A stretch of DNA of 64,000 bases. Source: Caldilineaceae bacterium. GTDB taxonomy: Bacteria; Chloroflexota; Anaerolineae; Caldilineales; Caldilineaceae. The position numbers were made by a program, and so were the translations under genes. Of this stretch, positions 10,368-19,150 are shown piece after piece (positions within the stretch are counted from its first letter, which is position 1; every line of letters starts with the position of its first letter). Location of the stretch: positions 1 to 64,000 of the forward strand of contig JACKBA010000014.1 of assembly GCA_020634815.1 (NCBI GenBank), written 5' to 3'. The notes under the pieces were generated by a model. The model was not told where the DNA came from, searched no databases, and worked only from the letters and a program-made list of their open reading frames with translations.

Positions 10368-11738
10368 ATGTTAACAAAAAAGCTGACTATAAGTGCAATC
10401 TTGACAGCAGCAATTCTGCTCATCATAGTTGGCCATGGCGGTAAAGCTTTCAGCAACAATGAGATGTTACAGTCTTATCAGCCGCCGACCGAGGTATCAC
10501 TAACTATGTTTCGCTTAACCGAGAACGGCATACCAAATGGTCAATCTTGCGGAGCGGCTACGCAATACAATTGGGGATGCACAGCCTACTGCACCGATCC
10601 TAGTATTCCTAGTTGTGTGCACACAAATCAGTACCCTTATCCCTTTAACTCTAGCTATCCCACAGTTCAAATTGATGGCATTTCTGGCACTCCAAATATT
10701 TCCCCATACAGCCAATATCTACGAGATATTGTTCCACTAGAAATTGGCATCAAATTGGGCAGCCAGGGCTACAAGCCTGCGTCAGCGATCGAGGCGCAGG
10801 TCATCGCCGCCCGCACCTACATCTACCAGCGGATTCAGTATGCATCGCAGTACGGGACGCCCAACAACTCCAACCAGTTCCAGGTCTTTGTGCCCTACTA
10901 CTATGACACTTTGACCGTTCTCCAGAAGATCATGGTGCAGATCGCAACGAGCAACCGCCACTATCTTAGTGAATCGGGCAGCACCTATCCCATTGAAGCG
11001 CTGTTTGGCGCTGACAATTCAGGCTCTACCAGCCAGGGCAATCGCCCTTACCTGAAGAGCGTCCTTGATCCGATCAGCCAACAGTACGGCACCACTGACG
11101 GCACCGCACTTGGCGGCATGTCGTCGAAAGGAGCAAGTCGCTGGGGTTTCGGCCATACTTCATCAAAAGGACCGGCGAGCTCGACCGATTCAAACTATCC
11201 GCACGATGCAGATGGCAGCGGTGATTTCTGGAGCGTGAAGTACGACTCGGCCGCACGTATTCTTACCCACTATTACACTGGTGTCCATCTGCGAGACAAC
11301 GGCACCGTAATTATGACGCCCAATGAGCGTTGGACGCCTCTCAACATTACCTGGTCAAACAACTGCCCTTCCCCAATCAACCACGGCCAGAGTTGTACGG
11401 CAACGGTTCAAGTGCAGAACACCGGCGTCTCTGACTGGGGTTGCGGGTCGGCCACCTATGTTCTGAGCTATCGTTGGGCAAAGTCAGGTCACGCGGATTT
11501 GGCAGGCAACAACCAGGTGTCAGTGTGCAATCTGGCGCCGGGCAACACGGCAACGGTGAATCTCACAATCAATGATGCGCCCGCCTGGGGATCAGGCGCC
11601 TACTTGCTGAAACTGGATGTTGCACGGGTGCAATCAGGAAGCAAAACCTGGTTCAGTAGTGGAGGCTGGCCATCCTACGACATCAACATCTGCGTAGACG
11701 GTTCCTGCAAGGCGTTCATTCCTCAGGCGATCAAGTAA
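10368..11738 (+). CDS. SpoIID/LytB-like secreted protein with C-terminal Ig-like domain
   Basis: The 456 residues start with a signal peptide (about 1-28). The middle follows the SpoIID/LytB pattern: 'YLRDIVPLEI', 'AQVIAARTYIY', 'FQVF', 'ALFGADNSG', 'YLKSVLDP', the glycine-rich 'GGMSSKGASRWGFGH' and 'ARILTHYYTG'. SpoIID proteins are lytic transglycosylases acting on peptidoglycan glycan strands. The last 130 or so residues form a beta-sandwich-like domain with paired Cys and the 'VQNTGVSDW' pattern of NBR1/CARDB-type Ig modules. Composition is AT-rich until about 10.75 kb and then returns to that of the genome, so the gene may be mosaic. Activity is inferred. Confidence 0.7.
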   Translation: MLTKKLTISAILTAAILLIIVGHGGKAFSNNEMLQSYQPPTEVSLTMFRLTENGIPNGQSCGAATQYNWGCTAYCTDPSIPSCVHTNQYPYPFNSSYPTVQIDGISGTPNISPYSQYLRDIVPLEIGIKLGSQGYKPASAIEAQVIAARTYIYQRIQYASQYGTPNNSNQFQVFVPYYYDTLTVLQKIMVQIATSNRHYLSESGSTYPIEALFGADNSGSTSQGNRPYLKSVLDPISQQYGTTDGTALGGMSSKGASRWGFGHTSSKGPASSTDSNYPHDADGSGDFWSVKYDSAARILTHYYTGVHLRDNGTVIMTPNERWTPLNITWSNNCPSPINHGQSCTATVQVQNTGVSDWGCGSATYVLSYRWAKSGHADLAGNNQVSVCNLAPGNTATVNLTINDAPAWGSGAYLLKLDVARVQSGSKTWFSSGGWPSYDINICVDGSCKAFIPQAIK

Positions 11739-11773
11739 CCGCCGCCATCCAGAGGCGGAATAACCACGCTGAA

Positions 11774-11813
11774 AACCCGCTGCATGCGCAATGGCCATCC
11801 AGCGGGTTCTTTC
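11774..11813. terminator. Bidirectional hairpin terminator between convergent genes
   Basis: AACCCGCTG (11774-11782) pairs with CAGCGGGTT (11800-11808). T-rich sequence follows on the plus strand, and TTTTC follows on the minus strand. It lies between the stops of the SpoIID-like gene and the leftward epimerase gene. Confidence 0.6.
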
Positions 11814-11817
11814 AATG

Positions 11818-12753
<936 letters not shown>

Positions 12754-12889
12754 GAAGCGAAGTCCCTTTTCACTGAGTCTGCTCGTCCGGCGGTGCGCAC
12801 TGCAAAGCGCATCGGGGCGAGTAGCAAATGATTCAATCTGCTGTAGTGTACACGACTCCGGTTATCGGAGAGATTAGCATTCACTGACA

Positions 12890-13687
12890 ATGTATCAAGC
12901 ACTGCCTTTTGGCCCTGTCACCCTGCCCACCGGCCCCATCTTTGCCATGCTCGCCGTCTTCCTCGGCCTGGAGACGGCCGGCCGCTTTGGCCGCCGCCTG
13001 GGCCTGCGCACGGATGACGTCTGGAACACCGGCCTGCTCGCCCTGCTGGCGGGCCTCATTGTAGCGAGGCTGTGGAATGTCCTCCAATTCTGGTATGTCT
13101 ATTCAGCCGAACCCACGCTCATCGTGAGCCTGCGCCCCAGCGGCTTCTCACTGTGGCCGGGGCTGGTTGCCGCCGTCATCGCCGCCTACGCCTACATGCT
13201 GCGCCATGCGCTCAGCCCGCGCAAGATCGCGGCATCCTTCGCCGTGGGCTTTCTCATGGCGGCGGGCATCCTGGCCGTCTCCGACTACCTGACCGGCGCC
13301 ATCCAGGGGCTGCCCAGCGACCTGCCGTGGGCGCGCCCCTACTTCGGCGAGATGCAGCACCCTGCGGCGCTCTATCGAGCCGTGGGCTACCTGCTCAGCA
13401 TTGTCTTTGTGTGGCTGGCCAGCGACCCGCAGCGACCAGGCCGGACTATCTGGCTGGTGGGGTTGTCGACCGGCGTCGTGCTTATGGTGGCGGATGCCTT
13501 CGGCTCCAATTTGCCGGTGACCGGTTCTTTCCGCACGGGTCAGATGGTGGGGCTGGCGCTGGCACTCATCTCGGCCGCAGCGCTGGCCATCGGGGAATTT
13601 CGTGCCGCCCGACAGCCGCAGCCCGTCGAAGCGGCGCCGGCCGCGGTGGAGGGCTCGCCGGCAGTAGACAGCGCCGAAGGCGGCTGA
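12890..13687 (+). CDS. Lgt-like (prolipoprotein diacylglyceryl transferase-related) membrane protein
   Basis: The 265-residue protein has about seven hydrophobic helices. It resembles Lgt in several places: an N-terminal 'PFGPVTLPTGPIF' segment, 'ARLWNVLQFW' (Lgt 'GARL.yv'), 'QHPAALYRAVGYLL' (Lgt 'rhPtqLYE'), and 'FRTGQMVGLAL' near the C-terminus. Lgt transfers diacylglycerol from phosphatidylglycerol to the lipobox Cys. The match is degenerate: the region of the usual Lgt signature has 'NLPVTGSFRTGQM', so activity is uncertain. An Ala/Pro/Glu-rich cytosolic tail ends the protein. No good ribosome-binding site precedes the ATG. It diverges from the epimerase across 136 bp. Confidence 0.55.
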   Translation: MYQALPFGPVTLPTGPIFAMLAVFLGLETAGRFGRRLGLRTDDVWNTGLLALLAGLIVARLWNVLQFWYVYSAEPTLIVSLRPSGFSLWPGLVAAVIAAYAYMLRHALSPRKIAASFAVGFLMAAGILAVSDYLTGAIQGLPSDLPWARPYFGEMQHPAALYRAVGYLLSIVFVWLASDPQRPGRTIWLVGLSTGVVLMVADAFGSNLPVTGSFRTGQMVGLALALISAAALAIGEFRAARQPQPVEAAPAAVEGSPAVDSAEGG

Positions 13688-13697
13688 CCGGCGCTGC

Positions 13698-14348
13698 TCA
13701 CCGCACCGATGCCTCCCGGCTGTGAATCACCAGCAGGATTCCTGAATCGATCCGGATCGAGGCCGGTGACGTCGCCAGGACATTGCTGACCCCGCGTGTG
13801 CTGCCAAAGCGCAAGGTCGCATCGTGCAGCGGGTACTCCAGCCCCGTGTAGGTGATGCCCGTCACGGCCGCGCTGAGCGGGATCGCGCTGACGGTGCCGC
13901 CGGCAGGGCCGTGCAGGGCGAGGCTGCCGGGGCCGCGCAGAACCTCCGCCACCTGCTCGCCCTCGACGACACGCACCGGCACCGGCCAGGCGCGCTGCGC
14001 CACGATCAGCAAGTTGGCCAGCGTCTGGTCCAGCCGCCCGCCCAGCGCGCCGACGAGGACGATCTCGTCCGCGCCGTCCTCCAGCGCACGCTCCAGGGCA
14101 AGCTCCAGGTCGGTCTGATCCTTCTCGGGCTTGTGACGTTCCACTGCAATACCGGCGGCGACGAGCGATGTCACCGTCTCCTGCGGCAGGCTGTCCAGGT
14201 CGCCGACGACGACGTTAGGCCGGCGGTCGATGGCCAGCAGGTGCAGCGTGCCGCCGTCGGCGCCGATCAGGTGGTCGTCAGGGCGCAGCAATCCTGCCAG
14301 CTCGGCGTAGTCGTCGATTTTGCCGTTCACAGCGATGACCGCGCGCAT
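13698..14348 (-). CDS. Thiamine pyrophosphokinase
   Basis: The 216-residue product has the family motifs 'IGADGGTLHLL', 'VVVGDLDSLP' (about 50-59), 'KDQTDLELAL' and 'GALGGRLDQTLAN'. These residues bind thiamine, Mg2+ and ATP in the TPK fold, which transfers pyrophosphate from ATP to thiamine to make the cofactor TPP. The ATG at 14348 has AAGGGG five bases upstream; 23 more codons to 14417 lack family character and overlap a palindromic repeat. It faces the Lgt-like gene tail to tail with 10 bp between stops. A role in thiamine salvage is likely. Confidence 0.9.
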   Translation of the reverse strand: MRAVIAVNGKIDDYAELAGLLRPDDHLIGADGGTLHLLAIDRRPNVVVGDLDSLPQETVTSLVAAGIAVERHKPEKDQTDLELALERALEDGADEIVLVGALGGRLDQTLANLLIVAQRAWPVPVRVVEGEQVAEVLRGPGSLALHGPAGGTVSAIPLSAAVTGITYTGLEYPLHDATLRFGSTRGVSNVLATSPASIRIDSGILLVIHSREASVR

Positions 14349-14398
14349 GGCATCCCCTTGCATCGTCATCAGGCGGAACGGCTGGTGAAATACTGCCG

Positions 14399-14431
14399 AG
14401 AAACCGAGTTTCTCCAAGAAACTCAGTTTCT
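14399..14431. repeat. Palindromic repeat (family C), 15-bp arms, 3-nt loop
   Basis: AGAAACCGAGTTTCT (14399-14413) is followed after CCA by AGAAACTCAGTTTCT (14417-14431), its reverse complement with one mismatch. Each arm is itself nearly palindromic, so the element can fold as one hairpin or two small ones. It lies between the thiamine pyrophosphokinase and DUF456 genes. It is distinct from the two repeat families around rsmA. Confidence 0.85.
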
Positions 14432-14460
14432 GACCGCCGGTTCACTTGTGCTACTGCGCT

Positions 14461-14979
14461 CTAGCTCCATACCTGCCAGAAAAACAGGCCGACCATGACG
14501 AGAGCGATCACAATCTCCAGCGCGGAGGCTGCCAGCGAGCCGACCAGGTAGCCCCACGTCGCGCGCAGCGCTGCGCGCAGGCTGCGCTTGTCGTACCACT
14601 CGATGGCCAGCATGCCCAGCATCGCGCCGATTACCGCACCAAAGATTACGCCGACGACGGGAATCTCGACCAGCAAGATGCCGCCGGCAAGGCCGCAAAT
14701 AATGGCTCCGCCAATCGCCTTCCAACTCACGCCGGCGCGACGGCTGAGAAGCGTCGTCAGCCAAAGATCGGCGCCCCATGCCAGCAGCGCCAGCACGCCC
14801 AGCACGGCCAGCTCGACCCAGCCTACGCGCGCAAAGCCGTCGCCCCACGACCACACCAGCGCGCCCAGCCAGATCAAGAGCGGCCCCGGCACCACCGGCA
14901 GCACCACCCCGGCCAGTCCCAGCGCAATCAGGAGATAACCGGCAATTGCCGGCAGATTCGTTTCGCCCACGTCCATCAC
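14461..14979 (-). CDS. DUF456-family membrane protein
   Basis: The 172-residue protein has about five hydrophobic helices rich in Gly/Ala with the DUF456 pattern: an N-terminal 'GLAGVVLPVVPGPLLIWLG', a middle 'SWKAIGGAIICGLAGGI' and 'FGAVIGAMLGML'. The family is widespread and of unknown function. Two ATG codons stand at 14979 and 14976, and the start overlaps the stop of nnrE, so it is translated with that gene. Confidence 0.85.
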   Translation of the reverse strand: MMDVGETNLPAIAGYLLIALGLAGVVLPVVPGPLLIWLGALVWSWGDGFARVGWVELAVLGVLALLAWGADLWLTTLLSRRAGVSWKAIGGAIICGLAGGILLVEIPVVGVIFGAVIGAMLGMLAIEWYDKRSLRAALRATWGYLVGSLAASALEIVIALVMVGLFFWQVWS

Positions 14980-15740
14980 ACCTCGTCCGCACCCTCACAC
15001 CAGATCACCCCATCCTCTACGAGGAGCGGCACGACCGAGTCGCGGGCGAAGAGGCCGGTCACTTCCAGCCCAAGCTGGCGGTAGAGATCGGGCGGCACGC
15101 TGATGTCGGCGACGTAGAGATTGCCGCACGCCGCTGCTGCTTCCGGCCGGCCGAAACCCGCCTTGGGCAGCGCCAGGGTCAGCGTGGCCGCGGCCTGGAT
15201 GTGCGGTTCGAAGACGCTTCCCTTGCCGGTATCGACGCCGCTCGGCGTGTCGAGGCTGAGGATCGGCGCCGCGCTGCTCTGCGCAAGCTGGATCAGGGCG
15301 CGCGCCGGCCCGCGTGGATCGCCACGCAGCCCGTAGCCGATGATGGCATCGACGAGCAGGTCGGCGGGCGGCAATTCCCACCCTTCCTCGGCCCAGGCCA
15401 GCGGCGCGCCCATGGCCTGGAGGATCGCCAACTGGCGCGCCGGTACGCCCTTGTAATCCTCCGGCGGATAGCTGCACACGACCTGTACCCACGCGCCCCA
15501 GTTCAGCAGGTGGCGCGCGGCGACAAGGCCGCCGCCGCCATTGTTGCCGCGCCCGGCCAGGACCACCACAGGACGGTCGGTTACGTCGCCGTCCAGCATC
15601 GCCCGCGCCAGGGTCGCCAGGCTGCGGCCCGCATTCTCCATCATCTGGATCAACTCGATCCCATAGGATTCCACCATGAGCCGATCCACTTCCTTCATCT
15701 GCCCGGTGGTGACGGTGGGAACCGCGACGCGCTCAGCCAT
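14976..15740 (-). CDS. nnrE: NAD(P)H-hydrate epimerase (YjeF N-terminal domain only)
   Basis: The 254-residue product covers only the YjeF_N epimerase fold. Motifs are 'MMENAGRSLA', 'GRGNNGGGGLVAARHL' (about 63-78), 'DAIIGYGLRG' and 'LDTPSGVDTGKG'. It interconverts R and S forms of hydrated NAD(P)H so that the dehydratase NnrD can restore the cofactor. Bacteria often carry epimerase and dehydratase fused in one protein of about 500 residues; here the dehydratase half is absent from this gene and its neighbours. I chose the ATG at 15740 because it lies 14 bp after the upstream stop; a longer start at 15797 is possible. Confidence 0.9.
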   Translation of the reverse strand: MAERVAVPTVTTGQMKEVDRLMVESYGIELIQMMENAGRSLATLARAMLDGDVTDRPVVVLAGRGNNGGGGLVAARHLLNWGAWVQVVCSYPPEDYKGVPARQLAILQAMGAPLAWAEEGWELPPADLLVDAIIGYGLRGDPRGPARALIQLAQSSAAPILSLDTPSGVDTGKGSVFEPHIQAAATLTLALPKAGFGRPEAAAACGNLYVADISVPPDLYRQLGLEVTGLFARDSVVPLLVEDGVIWCEGADEV

Positions 15741-15754
15741 ACTATCCAACCGCC

Positions 15755-16024
15755 TCAGGCGACCAGGTCGCGCAGCCAGGCGCGGTGCAGCGTCCACGCA
15801 TTCTCGCCGGCGTCCCAGTGCAGTTCGAAGGTGTTGTTGTCCACGGCCTGGATGAGATAGCAGCGCACCAGTTTGCCGTCGACGCGCTCTTCCCAGCTAC
15901 GGCCAATGTCGCCCACGTAGCGCGTGCGATCGCGCCACACAAATGAGGTCGGCCGCACATCGCCATTGGGCATGACCCGGATCAGGGTCTCCACCGGCTC
16001 GTCGACCAGCACTTCTTTCATCAT
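15755..16024 (-). CDS. Small conserved protein, DUF6504-like
   Basis: The 89-residue soluble protein has a basic/aromatic beta-rich pattern ('PTSFVWRDRTRYVGDIGRSW', 'WTLHRAWLRDL'). This resembles small DUF6504-type proteins in which an 'RF.WRGR.Y.V' motif begins a compact beta fold. Two Met codons start the frame (16024 and 16021). It is upstream of and close to nnrE. The family assignment is a pattern-based guess, and the function is unknown. Confidence 0.6.
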   Translation of the reverse strand: MMKEVLVDEPVETLIRVMPNGDVRPTSFVWRDRTRYVGDIGRSWEERVDGKLVRCYLIQAVDNNTFELHWDAGENAWTLHRAWLRDLVA

Positions 16025-16109
16025 GATTCACTCCATCCTCACGCCACGGTGAGAGTCGTTTCCGCCATGGCGAGCATTCCTTGTCTCGGTCAATGGCGGT
16101 CATTGTACT

Positions 16110-16619
16110 TCATCCCCGGGCGGCGACGTATTCGAGCACCATGCGCAGCGCCGCAACCGCACTCAGCAGCTTGTTGGTGCTGCGGTCGCCCGGCCACACA
16201 TGATGTGCGCCGTGTTCGTAGTCGCCGGCGCCGCTGACATGCAGGAAGACGGTCCCGGTCGGCTTGCCGGGCAGCCCGCCGCCGGGCCCGGCGATGCCGG
16301 TCACGCTCACGGCGACATCCACGCCGTAGAGCCGCCGCGCGCCCTGCGCCATCTGCGCCGCCACCTCGGCGGAGACGGCGCCCAGGCTCACCAGCGTCGC
16401 GTGGTCGACGCCGAGGACGCGCTCCTTGGCGGCATAGCTGTAGACGACCGCCCCGCCGGCAAAATAGGCCGAGCTTCCCGGAATCTCCGTGATGAGATGG
16501 CCGATAAGCCCGCCCGTGCAGCTTTCGGCGCTGGCGCAGGTCAGGTTGCGTGCAGCCAGCGCAACGCCAAGCTGCTGCGCCAGGTCGATCGCCTCGGTCA
16601 TGGAAACACTATCGTTCAT
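16110..16619 (-). CDS. pncC: CinA C-terminal-domain nicotinamide-nucleotide amidase
   Basis: The 169-residue protein is a stand-alone CinA_C domain: 'TCASAESCTGGLIGHLI', 'GGAVVYSYAAKERVLGV', 'VSVTGIAGPGGG' and 'KPTGTVFLHV'. The enzyme deamidates NMN to nicotinic acid mononucleotide in pyridine-nucleotide recycling. The ATG at 16619 has AAGGAG nine bases upstream and overlaps the end of the upstream methyltransferase gene by 11 bp, so the two are probably coupled. The N-terminal molybdopterin-like domain of full CinA is absent. Confidence 0.88.
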   Translation of the reverse strand: MNDSVSMTEAIDLAQQLGVALAARNLTCASAESCTGGLIGHLITEIPGSSAYFAGGAVVYSYAAKERVLGVDHATLVSLGAVSAEVAAQMAQGARRLYGVDVAVSVTGIAGPGGGLPGKPTGTVFLHVSGAGDYEHGAHHVWPGDRSTNKLLSAVAALRMVLEYVAARG

Positions 16620-17928
16620 CGCCACTGTCTCCTTCTTCCTGCGACGGCGTGCCAAAGCGTGCCAGCCGCCGCCCGATCAACATGATGTGCCGGCCGCCCT
16701 GCTGCGTCAAGATTACCGCGGCCGCACCGCCGCCTTTCTCCAGACGCAGGCGCGGGCGCAACGTCTCCGGCTCCTGCGGGAAGCCGCGCTTAAGCAATTC
16801 CACCGTGCCGACGTCCAGCGCGTGCAGCCGGCGATTCAGCGCCTTGAGGCTGAAGGGGTGCACCTCGTCGATGGCAAACGCCTGGGCCAGCGGTTCGGGT
16901 CGATAGGCACCTGCCACGATGTAGGCGATTTCAGGGTCGAGCAGGTGGCCGCCGACGCGCTCGCACAGCGGCGCCAGCGCGCCGGCGCGAATGACGGCGG
17001 GATCTGGTTCGTAGAGCACCATGCCGGGACTCACGTCGCCGCTCGGAGGTGTGCGGCCGTCGTCGGCCAGCGTGAGCCAGCCGCCCGCCTGGTGCACCGA
17101 TGCCCAGCGCGCCGGCGCATCCCCGCGCCCAAACCAGAGCACCGCCTCCTTGCACGTGCCGGCGTGACTGACAAACTCGACACTGCACTGGGGCGGCACC
17201 TCGTCCATCTCCACGCCGGGCATGACCTTGACGGCCAGCGCGGGCACCTCGCCGGCCAGCATGAGCAACTCCGCCAGCGGTGGCTGCATGGTGTGCAGGC
17301 TGAAGAGACGGCGGCCCTCGCTGCGGCGCGCCGGGTCGGCAAAGGCAGCGGCGGCTGCGGGCAGTTGCCCGGTGCGCCGCGCAGCAGTCCAATCCGCCGC
17401 GTGCACCGTGACGCGGTCAGCCAGTCCCAACGCTGCGGCGTTAGCGACAGCAAAGCGCGCCCGCACCGGGTCCAGTTCATAGGCCACCACCGGGCGGCTC
17501 TGCGCCAGGGCGATCAGATCGCCGCCGATGCCGCAGCCCAGGTCAAGCACCGGGCCGGGCGGGGCAGCAGCATCGATCTGCGCAGCGCGGTTCAGGGCCG
17601 GCTCCCAGCCGCTGGCCTGTTCGAGCGCCTCGGCGGTGAAAAACATACGATTCGCTGCCGGAAACTTGGCGACTGCGCGCCGCCGCAAGCGCGCCTGGGT
17701 CAGTGCGGCGCCGGCCAGATCGGGCGGCAGGGTGCGGCGCAGATGCGTCAGAATCTCAAGCGTGCGCGCCTCGCCGAGGTCCATCTCCTCGAGTGCGGCG
17801 AGGACAGCCGCCCCTTCCGGCGAGACGAGAAAGGCGGCAGCTTCGAGATCACGCGCCGTCTCCGGCGACCGGCGATCACCGTGCCGGCTGGAGCGTTGCG
17901 TATCGAACGGCTGCAATTCGTTGGTCAA
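16609..17928 (-). CDS. Class I SAM-dependent methyltransferase with THUMP-like C-terminal domain
   Basis: The 439-residue protein has a Rossmann-type methyltransferase core with 'VLDLGCGIGGDLIAL' (about residues 126-140), 'VVAYELDPVRARFA' and 'AAFADPARRSEGRR' at the motif IV position. The C-terminal 150 residues carry 'YIVAGAYRPEPLAQAF' and 'LNRRLHALDVGTVELLKRG', typical of the THUMP-like domain found with such proteins. RNA is the likely substrate from the THUMP-like domain, but no position is known. Its end overlaps the pncC start. Confidence 0.8.
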   Translation of the reverse strand: MTNELQPFDTQRSSRHGDRRSPETARDLEAAAFLVSPEGAAVLAALEEMDLGEARTLEILTHLRRTLPPDLAGAALTQARLRRRAVAKFPAANRMFFTAEALEQASGWEPALNRAAQIDAAAPPGPVLDLGCGIGGDLIALAQSRPVVAYELDPVRARFAVANAAALGLADRVTVHAADWTAARRTGQLPAAAAAFADPARRSEGRRLFSLHTMQPPLAELLMLAGEVPALAVKVMPGVEMDEVPPQCSVEFVSHAGTCKEAVLWFGRGDAPARWASVHQAGGWLTLADDGRTPPSGDVSPGMVLYEPDPAVIRAGALAPLCERVGGHLLDPEIAYIVAGAYRPEPLAQAFAIDEVHPFSLKALNRRLHALDVGTVELLKRGFPQEPETLRPRLRLEKGGGAAAVILTQQGGRHIMLIGRRLARFGTPSQEEGDSGDER

Positions 17929-18208
17929 TTGTATCCCTGACAGCTTGACGCATCTCGCATCGTGCCGCTAAACTTAGGTGCTGTTGCTTGTTCCGTTTTG
18001 CACATTTGCCGAGGGCGTGTCTGAGCGTACGGCCGGCTCACGCGAATCGCCAAAGTAGCGTCATTCGTCGCTGGCGCCAGCCGCCAATGAATGCCACGAT
18101 ACTGACTGGCGCCGTGAACGACGTTATTATGGCACAAGGCACGTCAAAGTGTTGCACGGCGGACCGCAACCCGTATCGCCCGTATCTACCAGGCCAGGAA
18201 GGAGCATT

Positions 18209-19066
18209 ATGAGTGTTCAGAACGAATCCCTTGAGATGAAAAACAGCGAGCGCAAGACCAGCGCGCCGGAACTTGAATACAAGGCTGCCTCGCAGGACTC
18301 GCTGTCCATGTTTTTTGCCGCCATCGGCGGCGCAGTGCTCGGCATGCTTGCCACACTGCTCGTGCTTGCGCTGATCAACGGCGGCACGCTGAATTTTACC
18401 CATCCCGAACGTCTCGCCGTCATGGAAGCCAGCCTGGCGCGCGTCAATGAGAATGTGGGTGCGGTGAGCCAGAACTTGGACACCGTGGCCACCCAGGTCA
18501 CCGACGTGCGTGACCAGATGGCCAGCGCGCGCAGCGAAGTCGACACCGCTCTGACGCAGTTGGAGCAGCAGGGCGCCTCGATCGGCGACGTCCAGAGCGC
18601 CGTGACGACCCTCGCCCTGACCGGCCAGAAGTTCGACACCTTTGTCTCGGCGCTGGATGAGGCGATCGTTTCGATGCGCAAGCTCGACGGCGGCACCGCC
18701 GCTCCGGTGCGCGCCGAGAGTGCGCCGCTGGCCGTGACCGCCCCCATGGTCGTCAGCGACGCGGCCGTCAATCCGGGCGATGTGGCCGTGCTCTTCTTCG
18801 TGGATAACAACGGCAACGGCGTGATGGATGACGCCGAGGTCAACCTGGTTGGCGTCAAGGTCACCGTGACCGCCAGCGACGGCACGCAGGTTGGCGAATA
18901 CACCGCCAGCGATGCCGGCATCCTGGTCGAAGGCCTGACGCCGGGCGAGTACACGATGGCAGTCGTCGACAACGCGGGCCATTCCGCAGTCACCGAGGAG
19001 ACCGCCGTGACCGTGCCGGCCGATGCCGCACAGGGACAGATCGTCTACTTCCCGATGGCCGACTGA
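18209..19066 (+). CDS. Membrane-anchored protein with coiled coil and SdrD-B-like domain
   Basis: The ATG at 18209 follows AGGAAGGAG by four bases and gives 285 residues. About 38 charged cytosolic residues precede one transmembrane helix (about 40-62). An alanine/glutamine-rich segment with heptad character follows (about 75-150), and then a C-terminal Cna-B/SdrD-B-like beta domain. The last domain includes 'DNNGNGVMDDAE', which matches a calcium-binding DxNxNGxxDxxE loop, and 'GLTPGEYTMAVVD'. It is probably a surface structural or adhesion-related protein. A strong terminator follows the stop. The specific role is unknown. Confidence 0.65.
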   Translation: MSVQNESLEMKNSERKTSAPELEYKAASQDSLSMFFAAIGGAVLGMLATLLVLALINGGTLNFTHPERLAVMEASLARVNENVGAVSQNLDTVATQVTDVRDQMASARSEVDTALTQLEQQGASIGDVQSAVTTLALTGQKFDTFVSALDEAIVSMRKLDGGTAAPVRAESAPLAVTAPMVVSDAAVNPGDVAVLFFVDNNGNGVMDDAEVNLVGVKVTVTASDGTQVGEYTASDAGILVEGLTPGEYTMAVVDNAGHSAVTEETAVTVPADAAQGQIVYFPMAD

Positions 19067-19087
19067 GCAGGCGCTACACAGCAAGCA

Positions 19088-19119
19088 AGCGGGCGTGCCG
19101 ATCGGCACGCCCGCTTTTT
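19088..19119 (+). terminator. Strong intrinsic terminator
   Basis: A perfect palindrome with 14-bp half-sites (AGCGGGCGTGCCGA followed at once by its reverse complement) ends in TTTTT. It lies 22 bp after the SdrD-B-like gene. Confidence 0.9.
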
Positions 19120-19150
19120 GTTTGTCAGGATACAGTTACCCGCGCGACGG

